This document shows, piece after piece, positions 1 to 6,157 of a DNA stretch of 11,376 bases (its first letter is position 1; each line of letters starts with the position of its first letter). Source of the DNA: JANQRA01 sp035550735 (lineage in GTDB: Bacteria > Actinomycetota > Acidimicrobiia > Spongiisociales > ZC4RG35); assembly GCA_035550735.1 (NCBI GenBank), contig DASZOM010000058.1:1-11376 (forward strand). The letters run 5' to 3'. Under the pieces are notes generated by a model, which saw only the letters and a program-made list of their open reading frames with translations, did not search any database and was not told the origin of the DNA. The position numbers were made by a program, and so were the translations under genes.

Positions 1-1
1 A

Positions 2-316
2 GCCGGGACCGCTTGGGCCGGCGACGGGTGGCTGTTCACGAACGAGATCGGCGATCCGTTGCTGCCTGAGTACGTGGGGAAGCGTTTCGCCAGGCTGTGC
101 GACGACCTTGATCTGCCAAAGATCACCCTGCGTCAGCTGCGCCACGGCCACGCCACTGCGCTCCTCGCGGCCGGGACACATCCGAAGGTCGTACAAGAGC
201 GACTAGGGCACTCCTCGATCAAGGTGACGATGGACATCTACGCCTCGGTGTTGCCGACGATGCAGCGCGACGCGGTCGAGAAGCTGGCCGAGATGATGCG
301 GTTAAGCGGCAAATAA
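2..316 (+). CDS. Tyrosine recombinase / phage-type integrase, C-terminal part (cut by window edge)
   Basis: Site-specific recombinase that cuts and rejoins DNA through a tyrosine nucleophile; family members integrate and excise phages and genomic islands. Only the last 104 residues are present, and the frame is open to the left edge, so the true start lies outside. The catalytic C-terminal layout is visible: the LRHGH box with its Arg at 140-142, the LGHSS box with its His at 209-211, and the nucleophile Tyr of DIYAS at 239-241. In the usual HxxR box the His position is Arg (131-133), a tolerated variation in this family. The gene ends 66 bases from the 3' end of a tRNA-Ala on the opposite strand, the usual position of an integrase in an element inserted at a tRNA gene. 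A housekeeping XerC/XerD is less likely, because the sequence reads more like phage integrases, but the missing N-terminus prevents certainty. Confidence 0.9.
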   Translation, partial: AGTAWAGDGWLFTNEIGDPLLPEYVGKRFARLCDDLDLPKITLRQLRHGHATALLAAGTHPKVVQERLGHSSIKVTMDIYASVLPTMQRDAVEKLAEMMRLSGK

Positions 317-358
317 GCGGCGCGTGAGTCGGATCGATCGCTAATGAAAGCAAGAAAT

Positions 359-374
359 CCCCATTACCAGGGGG
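359..374 (-). terminator. Possible terminator downstream of tRNA-Ala
   Basis: Read on the minus strand, CCCC, a 7-base loop and GGGG are followed by the T-rich stretch ATTTCTTGCTTTC, 9 bases beyond the tRNA 3' end. The stem is only four or five G-C pairs, so this is a weak candidate. It could also serve the oncoming integrase transcript poorly at best, since the T-rich side lies only on the minus strand. Confidence 0.3.
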
Positions 375-382
375 TGTGGGAG

Positions 383-427
383 TGGAGCTGAGGGGATTTG
401 AACCCCTGACCCCTTGACTGCCAGTCA
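383..427. other. Probable attachment site within the 3' half of tRNA-Ala
   Basis: Tyrosine recombinases commonly use the anticodon-loop-to-3'-end part of a tRNA gene as the core of attB, and the element brings a copy that keeps the tRNA whole. Here the integrase gene lies just beyond this end, so one att copy should fall within this stretch. The second copy would be at the far end of the element, outside the window, so the exact core cannot be set. Confidence 0.35.
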
Positions 428-456
428 AGTGCTCTGCCGAACTGAGCTACAGCCCC
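383..456 (-). tRNA. tRNA-Ala, anticodon GGC
   Basis: The complete cloverleaf can be folded by eye. The acceptor stem is GGGGCTG with CAGCTCC, the D stem GCTC with GAGC, the anticodon stem CTTGA with TCAAG around the loop CTGGCAG, and the T arm AGGGG-TTCAAAT-CCCCT. The anticodon GGC (420-422) reads the alanine codon GCC. The acceptor stem carries the G3:U70 wobble pair, the main identity element of alanyl-tRNA synthetase, which independently confirms alanine. The discriminator base is A, and CCA is not encoded. The 3' end faces the partial integrase, so the gene is a probable integration target whose 3' half is restored by the inserted element. Confidence 0.96.
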
Positions 457-468
457 GTGTGAGCGACC

Positions 469-498
469 ATTCTAGGTTGGCGCCGGTAGGCATGGCAT
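469..498 (-). promoter_or_regulatory. Probable promoter of tRNA-Ala
   Basis: On the minus strand a -10 hexamer TAGAAT (474-469, five of six matches to consensus) is preceded, after an 18-base spacer, by ATGCCA (498-493, four of six). The -10 box ends 12 bases before the mature tRNA 5' end, leaving room for a short leader. The position and match make this the best promoter candidate in the window, but it is prediction only. Confidence 0.5.
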
Positions 499-529
499 AT
501 CGCCACTCGCGCGGCATGAAGGGACACAC

Positions 530-1273
530 GTGAGGATCGTCGTCATCGGTGGTACCGGGCTCATCGGGTCGAGACTGGTCGAGAGGCTCGTTGACCAGGG
601 CTACGAGGCGCTGCCGGCCTCCCCCCGGACCGGCGTCGACACGCTCACGGGCGAGGGCCTGTCACAGGCGCTCGATGGCGCCGAGGTGGTAGTCGACGTG
701 ACCAACCCGCGCTCCCTCGGGGCTGCCCCTGCGATGGAGTTCTTTCGGACATCGACCAGCAATCTCCTCACCGCCGAGGGCGCGGCGCATGTCCGGCACC
801 ACGTTGTGTTGTCGGTCGTGGGAACGGAGCGTCTCGTGCAGAGCAGCTACTTCCAGGGGAAGCTCGCCCAGGAAAACCTGATCGAGGAGGGCCCGATCCC
901 GTACACGATCGTCCGGGCAACGCAATTCTTCGAGTTCGTCGAGGGCATCGCCGACGGTGCGACCACGGGCAACATCGTCCGGCTGCCACCGGTGCTCGTC
1001 CAGCCCGTGGCCGCCGCCGACGTGGCGGCCGAGCTGGCACGGATCGCCGTCGATGCTCCGATGAATCGCGCCATCGAGATCGCGGGGCCCGAGCAGTTCC
1101 GTCTCGACGACCTCGTCCGCTTACTGCTGACCGCGGCCAATGACCCACGTGAGGTGGTTGCCGACCCCTCCGCCCGCTACTTCGGCGTCGAGCTCAGCGA
1201 GAGGTCATTGGTGCCCGAGGCCGAGGCGACTCTGGGTGAGTCACGTCTCGACGATTGGCTCAACCGCCGGTGA
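530..1273 (+). CDS. NAD(P)-binding atypical SDR / NmrA-like oxidoreductase
   Basis: A 247-residue cytoplasmic protein with a Rossmann fold. GGTGLIG at residues 7-13 is the glycine-rich dinucleotide-binding loop of atypical short-chain dehydrogenases of the NmrA/SDR_a5 type. LSVVG at about 94-98 followed by YFQGK (Y107, K111) resembles the SDR active-site Ser and YxxxK, so it may be a working oxidoreductase rather than only a redox sensor. The region PYTIVRATQFFEF (124-136) is typical of this family. The start is GTG with GAAGGG six bases upstream. Length matches the family. The gene stands alone on the + strand, downstream of the tRNA promoter region and converging with rsfS, its stop being inside the 32 bases that overlap the rsfS 3' end. 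The substrate cannot be told from the sequence. No gene symbol is justified. Confidence 0.88.
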   Translation: MRIVVIGGTGLIGSRLVERLVDQGYEALPASPRTGVDTLTGEGLSQALDGAEVVVDVTNPRSLGAAPAMEFFRTSTSNLLTAEGAAHVRHHVVLSVVGTERLVQSSYFQGKLAQENLIEEGPIPYTIVRATQFFEFVEGIADGATTGNIVRLPPVLVQPVAAADVAAELARIAVDAPMNRAIEIAGPEQFRLDDLVRLLLTAANDPREVVADPSARYFGVELSERSLVPEAEATLGESRLDDWLNRR

Positions 1274-1609
1274 CACCGGCTCCTCCCACTTGATCACCGG
1301 GGCGTCGCCCCATAGACGCTCCAGCGAATAGAAGTCGCGTGGCTCGGCCTGGAAGAGGTGGACAACGATGTCGCCGTAGTCGACGAGGACCCATTCCCCC
1401 TCGTTGCGTCCCTCGATCCGCAGTGGCTTTACCCCGTGCGTCTCCAGGAGACGTTCCTCGACGTTGTCGGCGAGCGCCTGAACGTTGATGCGGGACGAAC
1501 CGGTGGCGATGACGAACACGTCGGAGAGGAAAAACGCCTTCTCCACGTCGAGCAGGACAATGTCGCTCCCCTTCTTCTCGAAGATGGCGTCAGCCGCCAC
1601 CCGGGCCAA
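1241..1609 (-). CDS. rsfS: Ribosomal silencing factor RsfS
   Basis: RsfS binds ribosomal protein uL14 and blocks joining of the 30S and 50S subunits, lowering translation when nutrients are short. Family features seen here are SDIVLLDVEKAFFLSDVFVIATG near the N-terminus (the conserved D-hydrophobic-TG segment), followed by LRIEG, WVLVDYGDIVVHLF and FYSLERLWGD at the C-terminal end. It lies directly downstream of nadD on the same strand, the conserved nadD-rsfS pair. The start is unclear. I give the first canonical codon, TTG at 1609, but homology reaches six codons further up to a GTA at 1627 that sits seven bases after a GGAGG; GTG at 1600 is another choice. The long open frame upstream to about 2065 overlaps nadD and is not coding. 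The 3' end overlaps the convergent SDR gene by 33 bases. Confidence 0.88.
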   Translation of the reverse strand: MARVAADAIFEKKGSDIVLLDVEKAFFLSDVFVIATGSSRINVQALADNVEERLLETHGVKPLRIEGRNEGEWVLVDYGDIVVHLFQAEPRDFYSLERLWGDAPVIKWEEPVSPAVEPIVET

Positions 1610-1623
1610 TTCGACACTGCGCT

Positions 1624-2238
1624 CTACGGTGGGTCCTCCAGACCTCTCAGACGCATAACCATATCTTCCTCCGCCGGTTCTGCGTACAAACCATGGGACT
1701 CGATGTACTCGTGGACGGGCTCGGTGACCAGGTAGCGGTAGGGACGGCCGGTGCGCACACGCTCCCTGATCTCGGTGCCGCTCACCTCGAGCAGACCCAT
1801 CTCCACCTGCTCCACACTGGGGAGCCCGGCGGGAAGCGCCGCTGCCCCGGGCCGAGGTGCGACCGCCACCGTGACCCGCTCCACCACCTCTCGCCAGCGG
1901 TGCCAGGTGGCGAGCCCGGCTGCCGCATCGGCGCCCAGGATCAGGAACAGCTCCTCGTCGGCGGGAAAGGTTGCCAGGGTGTCGACGGTGAAGGTCGGTC
2001 CTTCCCGGACCGCCTCCCGGGTGTCGACCGTGATCTCGTCCACGTCGGCCACGGCGAGACGGCACATCTCGACCCGATCGGCGGCGGGACTGATGAACCT
2101 TCCCGACTTCTGCCAGGGATCCCCGGCTGGGACGACCAGCACCCGATCCAGGTCAAGCTGGTGGAGGGCGCATTCGGCGGTGTGGAGATGGGCGATGTGG
2201 ATCGGGTCGAAGGTCCCGCCGAGGATGCCGGTTCGCAC
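1624..2238 (-). CDS. nadD: Nicotinate-nucleotide adenylyltransferase
   Basis: NadD transfers AMP from ATP to nicotinate mononucleotide, giving deamido-NAD in the common route to NAD. The 204-residue length is normal. The nucleotidyltransferase signature GGTFDPIHIAH is at residues 7-17, with Ala16 where Gly is usual, and the second ATP-binding motif appears as VSGTEIR at 152-158. The segments VVPAGDPWQK (35-44), FTVDTL (83-88) and LGADAAAGLATW (101-112) match the family's substrate-binding regions. The start is GTG at 2238, in front of the conserved RTGILGGTFDP; no strong Shine-Dalgarno is seen. Its stop codon overlaps the region where rsfS should start, so the two are probably translated from one message. 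The supply of NAD has no direct link to the nearby GAPDH pair beyond the shared cofactor. Confidence 0.95.
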   Translation of the reverse strand: MRTGILGGTFDPIHIAHLHTAECALHQLDLDRVLVVPAGDPWQKSGRFISPAADRVEMCRLAVADVDEITVDTREAVREGPTFTVDTLATFPADEELFLILGADAAAGLATWHRWREVVERVTVAVAPRPGAAALPAGLPSVEQVEMGLLEVSGTEIRERVRTGRPYRYLVTEPVHEYIESHGLYAEPAEEDMVMRLRGLEDPP

Positions 2239-2314
2239 GACGGCGAGATTAGGTAGATACCGGCCCGGCGGATCCCGAAGTTGAGCTGATTGGCGCCATA
2301 TCCGGCTCGAGCAA

Positions 2315-2361
2315 CCCGGGGTTCGGCGTTCGCAATCCCCGGCCTGTCAACTCGCGTTGAC
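2315..2361 (-). terminator. Two hairpins after the M23-like gene, possible terminator
   Basis: Starting four bases past the stop of the M23-like gene on the minus strand, GTCAAC and GTTGAC (2346-2361) form a perfect six-base stem with a four-base loop. A second pair, CCGGGG (2316-2321) and CCCCGG (2337-2342), follows with a 15-base loop. Neither has a T tract, as is common for high-GC actinobacterial terminators. They fill most of the 126-base gap before nadD, which suggests that nadD-rsfS has its own promoter. Confidence 0.35.
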
Positions 2362-2364
2362 GGT

Positions 2365-2817
2365 CTAGCGACGGGGTGGCCCGGTCGGTGGGGTGACCAG
2401 ACGCAGGGCTCGGGAGATGTCGGTGTCGATGCAACCGAGCAGAGGTCTCGGGTCGACATACCTCCCGTCGATGCGGGTGGACACATGCGCGCCCGGGGAC
2501 CCATGTGGGGTCCCGGCGAGACCGACTACCTCGCCACGACGCACCCGCTGCCCGGTCGCAACCCCCACCTGCGACAGATACGAGACCGAGACCTTGAAGC
2601 CCGGCACCGGCTCGATGGTGATCGTCCGCATCCCGGCCACCGCTCCGGCGAAGGTGACCACCCCGGAAGACGGCGCCCTCACCTCGGCGCCGACCGGCAC
2701 CGAGTAGTCGAGACCCCAGTGCCCGCCGTACTCCCCCACCGGTGCGAAAGCCGCCACCACCGGCCCATCCACTGGCGCCGACAGACAGACGGCGGCGATT
2801 GCGAATGCAGCGAGCAT
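2365..2817 (-). CDS. Exported M23 (LytM-like) domain protein, active site degenerate
   Basis: A 150-residue protein with a short hydrophobic N-terminal segment (about 1-20, probable signal peptide, no lipobox) followed by a compact LytM/M23 domain. Family members cut peptidoglycan cross-bridges outside the membrane with a zinc ion. GGHWGLD gives the first zinc-binding His33 and Asp37, and the beta-strand core GVVTFAG and GQRVRRGEVVGLAG is clear. However, the YxHL catalytic His is Tyr80, and the HxH motif reads HVS, with His111 kept but the zinc ligand replaced by Ser113. The domain is therefore probably inactive, as in LytM regulators of amidases (EnvC, NlpD), or binds cell wall. The ATG at 2817 has GAGGGG seven bases upstream; a GTG at 2823 would place that site too close. 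It is transcribed divergently from the GAPDH pair. Confidence 0.85.
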   Translation of the reverse strand: MLAAFAIAAVCLSAPVDGPVVAAFAPVGEYGGHWGLDYSVPVGAEVRAPSSGVVTFAGAVAGMRTITIEPVPGFKVSVSYLSQVGVATGQRVRRGEVVGLAGTPHGSPGAHVSTRIDGRYVDPRPLLGCIDTDISRALRLVTPPTGPPRR

Positions 2818-2904
2818 GACCACCCCCTCGACCCGACCGTATCGGGCCGCGGTTTAAGAATCCAGGGTGTCGCTGGCTAACTTCAAGATGAAGGAAGGAA
2901 TGAG

Positions 2905-3924
2905 ATGACAGCTGCCCGCATCGGGCTCATGGGGTTTGGGAGGATCGGCCGCAACGTCTTCCGGCTCCTGCACAACCGGGACGACCTCGACATCGTTGCC
3001 ATCGCCGACATCTCAGAGCCGGAGGCCCTGACATACCTGCTCAAGTACGACTCGATATACGGGCGCTTCCCCACCGAGCTGGAGTACCGCGACGGCATCA
3101 TCCACTACGGCGGAAAGCAGGCCTCGTTCCGGGACAGCGAGACGCCGGCCGACACGGTATGGAGCGAGGACGACGTGGACATCGTGGTCGACACCACCAG
3201 CCGCTATCGCACCCGGGAGAGCCTCCAGGGCCATCTCCACAGCGGTGCGAGCAATGTCATCCTCACCTCCAGCCCGGAGAAGCCCGGTGATGTCCCGCTG
3301 CTCCTCCGTGGCATCAACGACTCCGTCCTCGAGGATGGCCCCGAGATCGTGGCGATGGGATCCAACACCTCCAATGCGGCTGCTCCGATCCTGCGCATCC
3401 TGGATGGGGCCTATGGTCTGAACCGGGTCTTCATGACCGTGGTCAAGGCGATGTCGAATTCCGGACGTCTCGCCGACGTCCCCACCGACGCCTACCGGAC
3501 GAGTCGCGCCGCCGGGGAGAACATCATCCCCGCCGACACCAACTCGTCGGAGATCATCACCCAGGTCCTCCCCGAACTGACCGGCAAGCTGATCGTCACC
3601 GCGCTGAACGTGCCAGTGCCGGACGGGTCGACCGTGGACATGGTCGCCGAGACGTCCGGCACCGTGACAGTGGAGGAGGTCAACGACCTGATCAAGGGCG
3701 AGGTCACCGACAAGTACCACGACATCATCGAATACGTCGCCGACCCCATCGTCTCCTCGGACGTGAGACTCAACTCACATTCGGGCATATATGACAGCCT
3801 GGCCACCATGGTCACCGGCGACAACATGGTGAAGACGATCACGTGGTTCAACAACGGCTGGGGCTACTCCCACCGGGTGGTGGAGGCGGCGGCAGTCATC
3901 GCGGCGACAGGAGGTGCCAATTGA
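2905..3924 (+). CDS. GAPDH-family paralogue lacking the catalytic Cys and His (probable pseudoenzyme)
   Basis: A 339-residue protein that aligns with type I glyceraldehyde-3-phosphate dehydrogenase over its whole length. The NAD-binding loop GFGRIGR (10-16) and Asp35, the usual ribose contact, are kept, as are VPVPDGSTVD (236-245) and WGYSHRVV (329-336). The active site is gone. The normal SNASCTTNCLAP stretch is SNTSNAAAP (153-161), with three residues including the nucleophile Cys deleted. The catalytic His is Lys181 in VVKAMSN. The phosphate-binding Arg is Asn235, and the TGAAK segment is TNSSE. It should still bind NAD but cannot form the thioacyl intermediate. The reading frame is intact with a good Shine-Dalgarno (AAGGAAGG, 2891-2898), so it is not a decaying gene. 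It overlaps the true gap gene, so it may form mixed tetramers with it or regulate it. A weak promoter candidate is TTAAGA/TAACTT at 2854-2883. Confidence 0.93.
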   Translation: MTAARIGLMGFGRIGRNVFRLLHNRDDLDIVAIADISEPEALTYLLKYDSIYGRFPTELEYRDGIIHYGGKQASFRDSETPADTVWSEDDVDIVVDTTSRYRTRESLQGHLHSGASNVILTSSPEKPGDVPLLLRGINDSVLEDGPEIVAMGSNTSNAAAPILRILDGAYGLNRVFMTVVKAMSNSGRLADVPTDAYRTSRAAGENIIPADTNSSEIITQVLPELTGKLIVTALNVPVPDGSTVDMVAETSGTVTVEEVNDLIKGEVTDKYHDIIEYVADPIVSSDVRLNSHSGIYDSLATMVTGDNMVKTITWFNNGWGYSHRVVEAAAVIAATGGAN

Positions 3925-4946
3925 CCAGGGTCGCAATCAACGGTTTCGGTCGGATCGGGCGGACGGTGTTCCGCATCATCGCCGAACGCGCCGACACCGA
4001 CATCGAGGTCGTCGCCATCAACGACCTCTCCGACGACGACATCCTCGCCTATCTCCTCGAGTACGACTCGGTGATGGGCCGGTTCGAGCAGGAGGTCTCG
4101 GTGTCCGACGGCGTCATGAAGGTCGGGCGGCACGAGGTCAAGATGCTCATGGAGCGCGACCCGACGAAGCTCCCGTGGAAAGACCTCGGGGTCGACGTCG
4201 TGGTCGAGTCGACCGGGGTCTTCCGTGACAAGGAGTCGTTGCAGAAGCACCTCGACGCCGGGGCGAAGCGGGTCATCCTCACCGTGCCCTCGAAGGACAA
4301 GATCGACGAGACGATCGTGCTCGGGGTCAACGACGACCAGCTCGGGGCGGAGGACCTCATCGTCTCCAACGCCTCCTGTACCACCAATTGCCTCGCCCCG
4401 CTCGCCAAGGTCCTCGACGACGAGTTCGGGATCGAGAAGGGCGTGATGACAACCGTCCACGCCTACACCAATGACCAGCGTCTCGCCGACGTGCCACACA
4501 AGGACCTGCGTCGCAGCCGCGCCGCCACCGAGAACATCATCCCCACCACCACCGGCGCCGCCAAGGCGGTCGGCGAGGTCCTTCCCAATCTCGACGGGAA
4601 GCTAGACGGGATGGCGATGCGGGTCCCGGTTCCCGACGGATCCACCGTCGACCTGGTGGTCGAGCTGGGTCGGGACGTGACGGTCGACGAGGTCAACGCC
4701 GCGGTGAAGAAGGCGGCCGAAGGCCCCTTCGCCGGGATCATCGAGTACACCGAGGACCCGATCGTCTCCACCGACATCATCGGCAATCCTCATTCCTCGA
4801 TCTTCGACGCCGGCGGCACTCAGGTGCTGGGTGGCAACCTCGTCAAGGTGATGGCCTGGTACGACAACGAGTGGGGCTATTCCAACCGGGTGGTCGACCT
4901 GATCGAGCGTCTGGGCGAGGTCATCGGCAGCGAGGAGGCGGCCTAG
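3921..4946 (+). CDS. gap: Type I glyceraldehyde-3-phosphate dehydrogenase
   Basis: Oxidises and phosphorylates glyceraldehyde-3-phosphate to 1,3-bisphosphoglycerate in glycolysis, or runs in reverse for sugar synthesis; a cytoplasmic homotetramer in most bacteria. The 341 residues carry the whole signature: NGFGRIGR (7-14), Asp35 for NAD, SNASCTTNC with nucleophile Cys153, His180 in TTVHAYTNDQ, TTGAAK (210-215), and Arg234 in MRVPVPDG. The TTG start at 3921 overlaps the TGA stop of the upstream paralogue (TTGA) and has AGGAGG six bases before it, so translation is probably coupled to that gene. The open frame extends further upstream, but those codons overlap the paralogue and do not resemble GAPDH. 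The stop shares a CTAG palindrome with the stop of the convergent transporter gene. No pgk or tpi follows, unlike many gap operons. Confidence 0.98.
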   Translation: MTRVAINGFGRIGRTVFRIIAERADTDIEVVAINDLSDDDILAYLLEYDSVMGRFEQEVSVSDGVMKVGRHEVKMLMERDPTKLPWKDLGVDVVVESTGVFRDKESLQKHLDAGAKRVILTVPSKDKIDETIVLGVNDDQLGAEDLIVSNASCTTNCLAPLAKVLDDEFGIEKGVMTTVHAYTNDQRLADVPHKDLRRSRAATENIIPTTTGAAKAVGEVLPNLDGKLDGMAMRVPVPDGSTVDLVVELGRDVTVDEVNAAVKKAAEGPFAGIIEYTEDPIVSTDIIGNPHSSIFDAGGTQVLGGNLVKVMAWYDNEWGYSNRVVDLIERLGEVIGSEEAA

Positions 4947-6091
4947 CCCTCGTGCGTCGCCGGGGTGACGAACACCCCCACCGCGGTCACCCCTGCCGCG
5001 GCGAGCACCGGAACCACCCTCGACCCCGAAGCTTCGGCGACCACTCCCGCCAGCGCCGGGCCCACCGCTCCCATCACCAGGAACACCAGGGAGGTGAGGC
5101 CCATCGCCGTGCCCAGATTGGCCTCGCCGAACAGCTGGTGGCTCTGCATCCCCTGCAGCGGCGATAGGGCGCCGATCCCGAACCCGGCCACGAGGGCGAA
5201 CAAGGCGGCGAGCAGCTGGCTGCCGGCGAAGGCGAGGATCACCATCCCGGCCGCGGTGGCGCCGATCGCCAACCGAAACGACCCGGAGACCCCGAACCGC
5301 CTCACGATCGGCATGAGCGGGAGCCGGCCACCCAGTTGGGCGAAGCCACGCGCACCCGCCCAGAACGAGGCGATTCCGAGTGGAAGGCCCGCCGAGGTCA
5401 TGGTCGGCACCTGGTAGACGAGGAGGGTCGCTCCACCGATCCCGACCAGCCCGACGGCGAGGACGAACCGGCGGGCGGCGCCGTTTCGCAAGGAGTCGCC
5501 CAACCCGCGCCATATGCCCACCTGCCGTGACTCGGTGACCTTCACGTCGATCAGGATCGCGCCGATCGCCAGGACCAGGACCGCGGAGGCGGTGATGAGA
5601 CGAAGAGTGACCCGCCAACCCAAGGGCTCGACGATCCAGCCCGTCAGCGGGACGTAGACGGCCGAGGCAAAGGCACCCCAGATGGTGAGGACCGCGATCG
5701 CTCGCGTGGATGCACCCGGGCTGATCCGCACGGCCACTGTCTGGGTGATGTGATACATGCCGAGCGCGCTGATCAGCCCTCCCCCCAGGATGACCGTGAC
5801 CGCAAACCATCCGATCGACCTCGCCGATGCAGCCGCCTGGAACAGACCCAAGGCCGCCACCGCGGCGATGCAGAAAGTCGGCCTGCTGCCGAAGCGATCG
5901 AGCAACCATCCTCCGGCCAGCGAGGCGAATCCGCCCAACAGGATCGAGGCGCCGAAGGCGCCGGTCAGGGCGGGCTCCCTCCAGCCGGTGTCGGCGATGA
6001 TCGGGTCGAGGAGGACCCCGAATGCGTAGTACCAAGTCCCGTAGACGGCGATCGTGATCAGCCCGAGCAGGGCGATCCGAAGCCGTGGCAC
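4943..6091 (-). CDS. Major facilitator superfamily transporter
   Basis: A 382-residue inner-membrane secondary transporter with about twelve hydrophobic segments. The loop after the second segment reads GWLLDRFGSR (61-70), the MFS motif A (G-x-L-x-D-R-x-G-x-R). The sequence suggests a small-molecule or organic-anion type MFS carrier, but the substrate cannot be set from what is visible. I chose GTG at 6091 because it begins MPRLRIALLG directly before the first membrane segment and has AAGGGA nine bases upstream. An in-frame GTG at 6148 would add 19 residues but lies inside a perfect inverted repeat and so is unlikely. It follows the coxL-type gene on the same strand, separated by that repeat, and may be read through from it. 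Its stop overlaps the stop of gap by four bases in the opposite direction. Confidence 0.93.
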   Translation of the reverse strand: MPRLRIALLGLITIAVYGTWYYAFGVLLDPIIADTGWREPALTGAFGASILLGGFASLAGGWLLDRFGSRPTFCIAAVAALGLFQAAASARSIGWFAVTVILGGGLISALGMYHITQTVAVRISPGASTRAIAVLTIWGAFASAVYVPLTGWIVEPLGWRVTLRLITASAVLVLAIGAILIDVKVTESRQVGIWRGLGDSLRNGAARRFVLAVGLVGIGGATLLVYQVPTMTSAGLPLGIASFWAGARGFAQLGGRLPLMPIVRRFGVSGSFRLAIGATAAGMVILAFAGSQLLAALFALVAGFGIGALSPLQGMQSHQLFGEANLGTAMGLTSLVFLVMGAVGPALAGVVAEASGSRVVPVLAAAGVTAVGVFVTPATHEG

Positions 6092-6105
6092 GCCCCCGAA
6101 TCCCT

Positions 6106-6152
6106 TTCTGTGAGTGTTAACCGACACCCTGGGTCCACCAACACTCACAGAA
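6106..6152. repeat. Perfect 13-bp inverted repeat between coxL-type gene and MFS gene
   Basis: TTCTGTGAGTGTT (6106-6118) and AACACTCACAGAA (6140-6152) are exact reverse complements separated by 21 bases. The hairpin begins six bases after the stop of the coxL-type gene and ends before the Shine-Dalgarno of the transporter. It could end transcription (though no T tract follows), act as an attenuator or RNA-stability stem for the transporter, or be a repressor operator. The choice cannot be made from sequence alone; the repeat itself is certain. Confidence 0.85.
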
Positions 6153-6157
6153 CGGGG

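Noticed and set aside
1610..2065. N-terminal extension of rsfS to about 2065
   Set aside because: The extra residues lie in another frame of nadD and are rich in Arg and Gly; RsfS homology begins only near 1627.
2832..2846. CCCGA-CCGTA-TCGGG palindrome between the M23-like gene and the GAPDH pair
   Set aside because: Only five-base arms in a GC-rich intergenic region; too weak to call an operator.
4602..6035. Long minus-strand frame across gap and the MFS gene
   Set aside because: Arg-rich, without domain features, and it overlaps two confident genes in other frames.
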